From the NCBI GenBank assembly GCA_963922205.1, contig CAWUHX010000016.1, positions 1,116,001-1,180,000 of the forward strand: a stretch of DNA of 64,000 nt. Reading direction: 5' to 3'. Origin of the DNA: Romanomermis culicivorax. Lineage: Eukaryota; Nematoda; Enoplea; Mermithida; Mermithidae. Below, piece by piece: positions 46,682 through 57,127 of the stretch. A model generated the notes under the pieces. That model ran no database searches. It saw nothing but the letters and a program-made list of their open reading frames with translations, and was not told where the DNA came from. The translations under genes were made by a program, and so were the position numbers. Positions within the stretch are counted from its first letter, which is position 1. Each line of letters starts with the position of its first letter.

Positions 46682-46714
46682 CTAACTTTTACTGAAGCCC
46701 CGAGTAGCGGGAAA

Positions 46715-46790
46715 AGGTTGCCTCAACCCTGGTGACCCCTAACAAAGGTTGCCTCAACTGGTGGCCCCTAACAAAGGTTGCCTCAGCAGG
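46715..46790 (+). repeat. Short tandem repeat behind the tRNA-like sequence
   Basis: AAAGGTTGCCTCAACCCTGG, AAAGGTTGCCTCAACTGGTG and AAAGGTTGCCTCAGCAGG follow at a period of about 29-30 bases, each with CCCCTAACA between. They could be the body of a short tRNA-derived SINE. Confidence 0.55.
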
Positions 46791-47480
46791 CTTTTCGACC
46801 ATTGAGAATTTAATAAACGCGGTCGGTTTACACAGAAAAATTATCTCGGGTGTAAACAAGCTTATTTTCGTGATTTTTTGGTGGAAGGGGATTTTGACAG
46901 TGGAAATTCAATGGATGCGGTCAATTTACACCAAAGTTATCCTGCGTGTAAAACAATGGTATTTCCGTTGTCTTTTTAAGGAAGGGGTTTCCGACTATTG
47001 CGAGTTCAATGGACGCGGTTACTTTACACAAAAAATATCCCGGATGTCAACAAGCGTATTTTCGTGATTTTTTTGTCGCGACTGCGGGGAATTCAATAGA
47101 TGCTGTCATTTTACACAAAAAATATCCCGGGTGTAAACAGGCGTATTTTCGAGATTTTTTGGTGAAAAAGCTTTCGACCATGGGGAATTCAATGGACACG
47201 GTCACTTTACACAAAAACGTTATTCTGAGTGTAAACAAGCGTATTTCCGTGATTTTTTGGGAAGAGGGGTTTTCGGCTATGGAGAATTTGATAGCTGCAG
47301 TCATGTCACACAACGCAAAAAATTATCCTGAGTGTAAACAAACATATGTCCGTGGTTTTCGGGGGAAAGGATTTCTGACCATGTGGAATTTAATGGATGC
47401 AGTCACTTTGCACAAAAAATTGTCCTTCATGTAAACAAAAGTATTTCTGCGATTTTTTGGGTTGAGGATTGGTTACCATG

Positions 47481-48871
47481 GGGAATTCAACTAGTTCTCA
47501 TAGTTATCTATCTAACTAGTTTATTATGTTAGGCTGCTGTGGGGTCAAGATGATGTAACTGACCTTTAGGTTTATACAAAGAAAGTTGCAACAGTTCTGA
47601 CCACAGGCTAACAAAACACAACCACCCCAAACTCTCTCACACAAACTCTCAGATACTTTCACCAGTACTTCACTAAACCTCAGGCAGAACACCTTGGCAC
47701 ATACCTTAAGAGCTCCTAGTCTCCATCTGCTATGCTCACAAAACAATACCAGTTACCGTTTAAGCATTGTATTGGGAAAACAAGGTGATGTCGTCTAATA
47801 TAATATTGAAAATAAATATAAATAGGACGATAGGCAGTGACGCTAACATTTCTCCAACTAATAAACAGAATGAAAAATATGACAAAAACTCGTGAAACAG
47901 TGGCATCACATATCTATGTAAATTTGTCTTTTCTTTCTTGCCACTTTTCACCACATGCACCACCTGCATGCTGACACTGGAAGTTGAACACGTGCACCAA
48001 CAGTAACCCCAACATCTCTCGGCCCTCAAAACCGACTGATGTGAGGTGAAAACCTTTCTGCATCCTGAGTCCCATACTGAGGCCCAGAGCTGCATAACAG
48101 TTTTCCCTTGGAAAACAACTCCTTGGGGCTACCCCCTCCAAATTATGATCCAGCCCCTACCAGGTTCTTTAGGCGATGGCAACTTTGACCACACCAATCG
48201 GCAGGGCACTCTTTTTCAGGCTACCAGGATGGTCTCAAACGTAGTTTGGCCTGGACTTTGCAATGCGATCTGTGCTTAGATCCAGTGCAACCCCATTCCT
48301 CTTCTCCCATTTACTGGTTTTTCTAGCATAGGGGTTGGATTACCATAGGTGCACTTCCTCTATGATTGGCCACTCATCGCCTTGCCCCGTCTAATACTGG
48401 TCTAAACAGCAAAAAAAATTTTTTGCATATATACACCTTCAATTTACTTGATTACAAAATAATTTTACAATGACAAGTAAAATATTTCACATCTTCATCT
48501 TTCTCAGGCCCTTAAATCAAAAAAAGAATAGGATGAAAAAATACAAGGGCTATGTAAACATCCGAAAAGATGGACAGAAAACGAAAATTTTTGCTGGGCA
48601 AGTTTTGAGCACCGGAAACAGGAAAAATTTAAAATTTTAAAGCAACAATATATCGAGATATAATAATTTTTTTTGTATCTTGTATTTTATTTGTGTTTTT
48701 GTATTTTTGAAATAAAATTTGTGGGAAATAACATTTTTTGGTCAAAAATTATGGGGCTATGATAAATTATTGTTGCCTGCCGCCTCCATAACCGCCCTAC
48801 TGATAGCTGCCATGGGGAGTATAGGGGCCACCCTGGGTTTTGCAACCCCTGAGGAATCCCCCAAAAGCTCC
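47481..48871. other. Unassigned stretch between the repeat array and the gag-like frame
   Basis: 1.4 kb, richer in GC than the surroundings up to 48390, then AT-rich. It lies just 3' of the gag-like frame on the minus strand, so it may be untranslated or LTR sequence of that element, but I found no second copy in the window to serve as the other LTR. The minus-strand open frames at 47760-48095 and 47914-48141 match nothing I know. Confidence 0.5.
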
Positions 48872-51800
48872 TCAAGGTGCGGTCCCACAATGGGCCCTAG
48901 CCATCACCTGACCTCTAAACAGCTGTGGATTAACCATCTTCAAGGCCTGGCATTGAACCTGTCCCTGACCCCAGCCACGGCCATATCCCCCTCCAGTTCC
49001 TCCCTGGTACTGGCTCTGAGCGGAACTTAAGGAAGATGCTCCAGAGGCAGAGGCCCTCGACCTACCTTGACTCTGTTGGTTTGCGAATGGTAAGTTAAAT
49101 ACTCCAGGTTGTGACCTACCCTACAAATGTGAAGAATGTTGCGAGTGCTGGCTCCTACTCCTGGATGTATCCCTAGATTGACATTCTGTCAAAATTGGTA
49201 TTTTAAAGGGTTGCCCTTCATCATCCTCGGCTTTCTAAAACTTTCCAGAAAACCTCTGAACAACTTCTGACAACCTCCTCTTAGCAGCCCTATCCATTGG
49301 GGTTTGCTGGTGTTCCTGCATTCAGTTGGTGTAAGTTTTCCTGAATGCAGTACTACCCTCTCCCCGCAAGTAGATTGCATAGTACCCTTCCATAACAAAT
49401 GATTTGGCCCCTGCATCAACTGCACCAACATGCCTCAGGCCCAACTGCTGCTGCTCTAAGTTAAGCAAAACCATGGTAGACAAGTATCTCATGGCTGCCA
49501 TTACAGTCTCTGCATCAAAATTATGAAACGAGATGGGCATCATCCTGATCCAGATGTATTCCCAAATGGGTTCAGGAATGTTTATGTGATCATATAAAAA
49601 ACCACCTTGGCCTTCAAAGTGATCCCCACAGTTCTCGTAAAGTTCCTTTACTCCATTATTAACCAATGCCCAGATGATCTTGTTCCTATCATCATCTGGC
49701 ATGTCTTGTGCAAAAAATTCGATCACCTCTGGTGTCAAAAACTCTATCTTTCCTTCTACTACCTGAAAATTCTTATGGATGTCCCAGTAGTCTCTCAAAA
49801 CAGAGCTAAAGTACTCCAAAGTGACTTCCCTGTCCTCACTTCTCTTGGTTGGCTTAGTGGACTTTGAAGTAGAAACCTTAGAAATCCCTTTTCCCCAAGG
49901 AACTGCTCTGGGTCTGGGGTCAGCTGAGATGTCTGATCTACCTTAGATGTGGGCTTCACCCAAGTACCCTTAGATGTAGAAGTTACTTGAGAAGTAGCCA
50001 TCTTACTAGGTACCTTTGTAATGACTGCGCTTGACTGGTAGAACTTGTAGTTCCAGGCGTCTGGCTCCTCAGTGTAGATTTAGTCTTGGACTTTGTTGAA
50101 TCCATCAATAAGGTCGTCGATCCAACAAATTTTGAGTCTGTTGATGTTGCACTTATCTGATCCCCTTCACTATCGCTAATTTCTATGATATCTTCGCCTT
50201 CTCGCTTTTTCACCCTATTGGCCTTTTGGGCGACCTTCCTTTTCCCTAACCACTTAATTTGGTCCTCCGTACGACCACCATCTCTAAAACATTTTACCTC
50301 CTCGGCCGTATAAACATCTGGTATACCCCCATCTATCGAGGGATTCCTTTGCTGTCCCTGTGCTATCCGCACACTCTTGCTGACTGCAGGTTGGGTAACC
50401 TGTGTACTAGCTGGCGGTGCCGCTAACTTTGGAATGTGATACACAGTAGGTGGCTTGATTGGAGCCTGAACGACTGTAGGCACTACCAGAAGCATAAACT
50501 GCACCGTAATACCAGCCAGAACTTGCTCAATCTGCTTCTGCTGTTCATCCAATCTTGATTTTTGCTCCACAAGGTACTTGAGGAAAATTTCTTTTTGTCT
50601 ATAAATTTCCCTTTCAACTTGATCCCTGAGCCTCGCTTCAATTTCGGCTACTGTTGACCCTTCAGCGATCGTGATCAAACTGCTTTTGTCCAACATTTGA
50701 TCTGCTCTGACATCCATTCCTGAAAGTAAACTTTCAGTCTGGTCTACCAAAGATGTAAACTGTGTCTTGTCATCAGACTGTGCAGATGATTCAACAGTAA
50801 CCTCTTAGTCTACTTCTAAATCATCTCCTGTCTCATTCAAATCTATGGGCATATTGAGGTCTGCAGGTATCCCTTGTCGCTACACTTGCACCACAACAGG
50901 CTCAGCCTCAACTGCCTGATCTACCTTGCTACTATCTATTTTACCCTGTTCAGATTGATCATCCGCTGTTCTGCTTACCTTTGCTCTTTGGACTGGCGCT
51001 GCTGGCTGCTTACCTATCAGCGTGATGGTCATCTTGTTGCCTATGTGCATAATTTGGATCCCTGGCTGATCCGACGGTAAAACATTTTCGAAAAATGGCT
51101 GCTCATAACCTGGCACGTACTCCGGTTGATATGCCACCATGCTTTTCCTCTGGTTTTCCTTCATTGTATCTTCCCTCAAATCCATCAGAAATCGTTGGCC
51201 TGGCAATCTGACCACAATTTGGCGAAAATAAAATTGTTGGTAGCAGTATGGATTGCTCTTATACTGCGAACCATCAGCCAAATGGTGTCTTTTGTCTGCC
51301 GGCACAGATTCCCATGATTTTGTCTTCAGCCAAAATGGAATCGGTATAAACCCGAATCAATTACCCCAGCAAGTAGTAATTGCATCGCCCTTGGTTGGTG
51401 TACACACTTCCATCAGTGGTAAACTACTATTAAATGCTAAATACTGACCATATTGCTCTCTTCTCCACAACAGTTTCAAGAGTAATTCCTTACCTTCCGG
51501 GCTGAAAGACTTTAAGTAGTTGTGGTCAAGGAGAGAGGTCAAATACTCCTCAGATTCTTCCCTGCTATGCAGCCAAAATAAATGAAAAGTTAGGGGAAGT
51601 TTATTACACGCTGCCTCCAAATTCTTAAAATTGTGTTCAACAAATATTTCAGAATACAGAGCTATATCGATTCTCCAGTGTTGTCTTACATATGAATCTT
51701 TACCATTCAGTATATTGACTGGTTTATACTCATGGTAATCAACTTCTAATGAGGTAATTTCCAGCAACTGTTGAGTTTCCTTTCAATACATTAGAAAATT

Positions 51801-52349
51801 CTCATACAACACCATGGATACTGGTTAATCAAGTTTATTGAACCCTTTACCTTGATTAACCATATCCACTACCTTTTTCATAATCCGAGCCAGAATCTGC
51901 TTTTCGGACAAAGCTTCTTCAAACTCTTCATCTTCACTCAAAGTATCATACCCCTCAACATTCTTTCCTTTCTCCTTGACAGTATAATCAGGGTGAATTC
52001 TCTTGGGTATCTTCACATCTCTTCCTCTACTTGGATTTGCCTCGTAATGTGGGAAGCAGTACTCTGTATGGCCTCCAAATGAGGTGTCCAACTGGGCAGC
52101 CATACTGGAATACATCTCCTGTCTCATTACTTGATAAACACAAGATGATTGTGGCTCTTCCACTTCCGGGCTTCCACAAAAAGTTTGTGGGAATTTCTCA
52201 CCATGAATCATATTAAAAAATCTATACAACCTAAAAGCCATCAGCTGAATTTTATCAGCTTTGATCAAATCATGTGGGAAATACTGGAATCCGACCTTGA
52301 CTTCCATGGCTAACTCACAATGGAAAAACACTAGAAAAACCATTAACAA
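48872..52349 (-). pseudogene. Gag-like polyprotein of a retroelement, decayed
   Basis: One reading frame runs from 52349 to about 49983 with several nonsense codons (stops ending at 51825, 51357 and 50880 among them), then shifts frame and continues to a stop at 48872. In order: an acidic linker (YDTLSEDEEFEEALSEKQIL), a globular part (HLFWLHSREESEEYL), a coiled coil (EARLRDQVEREIYRQKEIF, KSRLDEQQKQIEQVL), a basic/acidic linker with EDIIEISDSEGDQI, a helical block (LEYFSSVLRDYWDIHKNFQ, DDRNKIIWALVNNG) that could be capsid, and a C-terminal tail rich in SR and RG (GGTGGGYGRGWGQGQ). No CCHC knuckle, protease or reverse transcriptase is visible. The gag assignment is by layout, not by a recognised domain. 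Confidence 0.5.
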
Positions 52350-52390
52350 GCGTGATGTGCTGAATACCTAATTTCGAACTGTGTTAGATT

Positions 52391-52977
52391 CTACCTACAG
52401 AATCCTTCACTTTGCATTCTCTGATGGAAATTGATTTGGAAATAATTAACATCCGCCAAATATAGCTCCGTAAACAATCCCCTCAGCTTAAATGTTTCTT
52501 GGCACAGTCCCAACTTCCTGGACATGGCCAAAAACCTTCCGTTCAACTGGTCTCCTACCTTGGTCACATCGTAATAATGGTCATACAAAGACATTACTCT
52601 ATGCTTTATTTCTTCTGTTAAATCAACAGTCTATTTTTTCTACCAGCCCCATTAACATTCCAGATAGCAACCAGATCTGTAACCAAGTTGTATCCAACAA
52701 TGAGCATGTCCAAATCTAAGAGCTCATGAATGAGCATTGATCCCTTCAGCATGAGTACTGTAGTATCTACAACAAAGGTATCTCCAGTCAATGTTGAAAA
52801 GCTAATGACTCTTGCAAACTCCTTCCCTAGTGGGTTGTCAACCCCAGAAGTCGCAAAAACCTTACTTATGTTCTCTTGAGTTACCTTTTCAGTATCGAAA
52901 CCAATGATCAGCTGACCTCAAAACCAACTATCCTTCTGAATTTCGATCATTTCAGTGACCTTACTGATTTCTACCAT
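52391..52977 (-). pseudogene. DEDD-type 3'-5' exonuclease-like segment upstream of the gag-like frame, decayed
   Basis: From the ATG at 52977 the frame has a TGA at 52920-52918, then IIGFDTEKVTQENISKVF, ARVISFSTLTGDTFVVDT and HELLDLDMLIVGYNLVTDL, ending at a TAA (52620-52618). A shifted frame continues from about 52628 to 52391 and contains ELYLADVNYF. GFDTE fits Exo motif I, VGYNLVTDL fits Exo motif II, and YLADVNYF resembles the YxxxDVxYL motif III of RNase D-like enzymes, in the right order and spacing. In this family the acidic residues bind two metal ions for 3'-5' nucleolysis. Two breaks make the copy inactive. A chance match is possible but three motifs in order make that less likely. 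Confidence 0.5.
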
Positions 52978-54359
52978 TTTCAGCTCCTTTAATTCACATG
53001 GATATCAGCTGAAATTGTTGCAAACCATCTTTCCAATTTGCCGACTCTAATAATGTGCTTAATGTTATAGTCTAGAAATTCAGAAAAAATATTTAATTTT
53101 TCTTTATGAAAATGTATTGTTTAACCAGACAGACAATAGTTAATCTTCACCTTCACCACAAATAGTAAGCACAAATAGCTAAATAACAAGCAGGGAAAAA
53201 TTGAAGGTGCCAAATGTATATTGGGTTAGTGTTGGTAGATAGTTAAACACAAGTGGAGCCCTGACTTCTACCTTACTAGGGAGTACATGCACAGACTACC
53301 TGCATTCTCCATCACTCGACTGCTGGATGTCTCAATCCAACCTCTGAAATGGTCTATCCAATTGACGATTTGAGAATTTCCAAAAATTATTTTAAAAAGA
53401 CTTACCTATTTACACAATTTGGGGAAATTCTTAAAGATTTTGAGAGAAAATAAATTTGACAATTTGGACCAATTTTGAAATTATCTACTCATAGTCGACA
53501 AGTTGCTACACTCCACCTCTTCTCCATCACTTAGACGAATTTATTCAACTCCCTAAGTGTGTAGGAAAATGGTAAAGTTTCACAAAATGTTCAAATTCCG
53601 TGCTAAGGGCAGCTTTGCCACTACTTATCACAAGTTTGACAGAGAAATTTGTACCCACTCGATTTTGAGAACTGTCCAGGCCTTCCTCTAGACACCCTTG
53701 GGCTATGACTTCCTGCTTTGCCCAAATTTTGAATAAACAAATTAAATAAATTAAGTTGCTTACCATCAACAAGGAAACACCGATTGTCTTGCCGCAATTG
53801 TGGCTGTCCATAGGTCACATGGGGGTCCATGACCAAAAATTGTTTTGTCAAGTCGGTGCTATCAATTTTTGAATTTTTTAATGAATTTCAGAGAGCTGAA
53901 AAATTGACAAAGTTTCTACTTTTGCTACTTTTTGTCTCTTTTCACTCTAAACACTGCAGTTCTTCAATTCTTCCAAGTACTCACAGAATTGAGGGCAACA
54001 ATTAATTGATTCCTCTGAAAAAAGTTATCGGAATCAGAAAAATTTGAAAAATATGGGCCATGAAAAAATTTTAAGATTTTGAATTTTTGCGAACAGTGGT
54101 TGTTTACCAAACATTTTTGAAAAATTAATCACTACACGAAGTATATTTACAAATTGGCGATAAATACCCAATAAATACACAAAATAAACACAAATAAATA
54201 TGATTCATACATATTCTCAAAATTAGGGACAAAAAATAGGGGGTATTTACACACTCACTCACACAAAAACAGCACTATGCGCCACAGCAGTTTGTTATTC
54301 TGAATTTTCGATTCTACAGTAAACTCCATATCAATCCATGACATGTCATTAGACTGCAG
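52978..54359. other. Non-coding stretch between exonuclease-like and integrase segments
   Basis: 1.4 kb, stop-dense on both strands apart from two small minus-strand frames near 53545-53851 that I do not recognise. It could hold an LTR junction between two retroelement copies, since an integrase lies 5' of a gag-like frame here, but no direct repeat pair was found by eye. Confidence 0.45.
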
Positions 54360-55840
54360 CTATCTGCCAGTCTCGTAGCGAAAGTGCTTTAACCTGCTCA
54401 CAGATACAACCTGCTTTTTCAGCAGCTCTCTCCAGTGCGCAATTGTAAGCACATTATCTGATAATCTACTATTATCAGTTACCACATATGGTCCTTGCCA
54501 CGGAAGACCAAGTTTTTTCTGCTTATTGACCTTCAGCAAAACCCAATCATTGACAGAATAATCATGGGCTTTTGCTTTACGGTCAAAAAACTTTTTACTG
54601 GTCTCTGCAGCCTTCCTTATGTTTTCAGAAATAGTCTCGTAAGTTTGTACTGAGTTTTTGGTTAGCACATGCAGTTCATGGGCAGGACTATGTTCCTTGC
54701 AACACCAATACTTATGCCAAAATTAGCCTCATGCCCTCTCAATAAAGCAAATGGTGAGCACTTTGTTGAGGTATGAGGGGTGGTATTATATGCAAAAACA
54801 ACAGATTGAAGATATCTGTCCCACTTATCTGAATCTTCGATAGCAACTTTCCTCAACTGCTTGATCAAGGTTCGGTTAAACCTTTCAACCATTCCATTTC
54901 CTTGTGGGTGGTAGGCAGTTGTGAAAATTTTCTGACATTCTAATAATTTACAGACTGACATCATCAAATCAGCTGTAAAGCATGAACCGTTATCGCTCAA
55001 CAACTTTACTAGGGTTGCATACCTGAACATGATGTTTCACAGAAAACCATCCACAATAGTTACAGCAGATTGATCTGGGATCATCTCTGCTTCCACCCAT
55101 TTGGTAAAATAATCCTGAAATACTATTACATACAGTCTCTTCTCACTCATGAGAGAGATTCCCACGATATCCACAGAGACTATATCAAATGGTCCTCTAT
55201 GAATAATAGGATTTAACAGTGATATCGTAGCTTTTCCTGGAGTAACTATTTGACATACTAGACAAAAGCTGATCCAGCTCTGAACATCCTTTTCGATGCT
55301 TGGCCACCAGAATCGCTTTTTAATAATAGCTAGGGTTCTCTTGAACCCTTGGTGCATCATCATCGCCGCATGGTGATACTGATGTGGGACAACTTTTTTG
55401 AGAACAGAGGTCACAAAAACTTGATCCTCTGCCTCGCCAAAAGTCTCTCTATATAGTACCCCTTCTTCGATGTAAAAGTTACTTTGAGACTTGATGTTAC
55501 TGTTAACACCTAGTTTCTCAAAGATCACTTTTAAATCTTGATCTTTGGCTTGCAATTGAGCCATCAATGCATTTGAGACAAGCCCTTTTGGTCTGTAGTC
55601 TTCAACCTGAGGGGCTTCCTCAAATTCCTTCTCCTTTGGTTCAAAAATACGTTTCACTTCCTCCACTGGCTTTTCTTGCCCAGGAGGACGCACTTTTCCC
55701 TCTTGCTGCAAGTTTTTTGCCATCTGTCTTGTGACTACTGCCCTGATTTCATATTTCTCAGGCATTTGATAATTATCAAATTCTGGAGAAACATTAAGTT
55801 GAGGTTCATCACCTGAACAATATGTTGCATTATTTTGTTA
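54360..55840 (-). pseudogene. Ty3/Gypsy-type integrase fragment, 5'-truncated and broken
   Basis: Three consecutive frame pieces (55765-55037, 55030-54662, 54668-54360), the first open upstream to about 55840. They give a zinc-binding HHCC segment (HQGFKRTLAIIKKRFWWP then CLVCQ), a DDE core (VSVDIVG, LLSDNGSCF, ERFNRTL) and a C-terminal GPY module (LPWQGPYVV). The first two pieces are separated by a single TGA and the third by a frameshift. Reverse transcriptase and RNase H, which should precede it, are absent: similarity stops near 55840 where other repeat sequence begins. It is a dead fragment. Confidence 0.88.
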
Positions 55841-57127
55841 AATTTTTTTATTTTTAGACTGCAATCTCTGAACCTGGGCTTACATCTTAATATTGGCAAA
55901 TCTTAAGTCAGATGTGAGGATTGTTAGCTCTGCAAGAAAATAATCTTGACATTGTGATTAGCTGGAACCGTGGATTAGTGCTGTAGTGCTTCACACTTTG
56001 AAAATCTTATGGCCTGGATAACCAGTCTTCACGGTACTCATGGTACCCAGGAATTTTGCATACCCAACCTGAATACTATAAATATACTTCAACATTGGAG
56101 TATATAAGTGATATACATACTCATACAATATATTCCTATAAATTCTGGTAAACAAGTCATTTGAATATATAGGTAGCACCCAGGTTTCTATTTTGAAATT
56201 GACCTAGGTAGGTATACCCAGGTACCCAAAATACCTGGGTACTCAGTATGAAGCACAAATGATGATCATCAATTTCTATACTGTTTAGAAAAGACACTAA
56301 TACTTTTTCAATCATGGATGTAAGTTTAAAAAAACAAAATGACTATAATATGTGTCTCTCATTATTTTTCAGCTAGAGTTAGAGGAATATATTGGGATCA
56401 GTCCGAGCTTACAATGCTATATTGATATTGGTTTAGCATTTCTCCACATTTGAGTGAAGTCAACTACTAGCTTGCATATAATTTTCATCCAGAAAAATTT
56501 TACTGTGGTTGATACAATGCTATGGGAGGACAGAATGGGCGAAGCTGCAGAATATACTTTTCCATGAACATGAAACATTTTTTTTGAGAGAGAATAAAAA
56601 TTCAATATTACAAAAGTGGATTTTTCAAACTTTAACTCAAGTTCTCAAAAATCTGGTTCACTTCTTTTTCTAGCATGGCAACTATCCAAGCAAGTATATT
56701 CTTTTTTCTGCCCAATCTGGGCATTTTCTAATGAATTAGTGTTACAAATATTTGTGTGAGCTACTCGCCATTAGTACAAGTGTTCTATTTTAACTTTCTA
56801 AAGTGCACCAATATGCGTTTTTATCTCAAACCTAAAAAATTAGTGTATATAAAAAAGTGAGTTTTCAAGTATTATCTTACTGTAGCTCTGTCAATTTTCA
56901 GTTACTACTGATATGAATGTTCTTTTCATACCTGCGTACCAATATTTTTCTTACAAGCATGTTTTTCGAATTTATTCCATTTTGATTCGATGTTTGATGA
57001 ATTCATTTGATAAATTTATTTTGATTAGCCATCATAAATTATGCAACATTTTTTTCTACATAAAGTGCTTCATTTAATTTTGCTGCAAGAAAAAAGTCTA
57101 AAATGTCGTATGATGGTATGTCCTGGC
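55841..57127. other. Repeat-rich stretch between the integrase fragment and the TTAA element
   Basis: Besides the copy at 56340-56745 it has a local palindrome near 56217-56245 (TACCCAGGTACCCAAAATACCTGGGTA-like, two 10-base arms). Nothing codes. Confidence 0.5.
56340..56745. repeat. Dispersed repeat copy, related to the intron 20 repeats
   Basis: Blocks ATTTTTCAGCTAGAG, TTTCATCCAGAAAAATTTTA, GAAGCTGCAGAATATACTTT, TGGCAACTATCCAAGCAAGT and TCTGCCCAATCTGGGCATTT occur in the same order at 33590-33960 and 36360-36740. It sits just upstream of the truncated integrase. Confidence 0.7.

Larger units (their letters stand above)
46087..47480 (+). repeat. 98-bp tandem repeat element, copy 3, with its leader
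   Basis: The leader CGTCAACCTATAATATACTTGG at 46088 matches the sequence at 31014 upstream of array 1, and both continue through CCCTAGAGC, ACATGCAAAAAAC-type blocks. The 98-base units resume at about 46795 and run to 47480 (GTGTAAACAAGC, GGGGAATTCAATGG). The array is interrupted at about 46570-46790 by the tRNA-like insertion. The same leader-plus-array order at two loci shows this is a mobile or duplicated unit rather than a local satellite. Confidence 0.75.

Noticed and set aside
47009-47434. A 141-codon open frame
   Set aside because: Same cause: translation of the third 98-base array.
52978-54359. Paired LTRs around the gag-like or integrase segments
   Set aside because: By eye I found no long direct repeat between this stretch and 47.5-48.8 kb or 55.8-57 kb; a dotplot is needed to settle it.
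54360-55840. An active retroelement
   Set aside because: It lacks reverse transcriptase and protease and has a nonsense codon and a frameshift.
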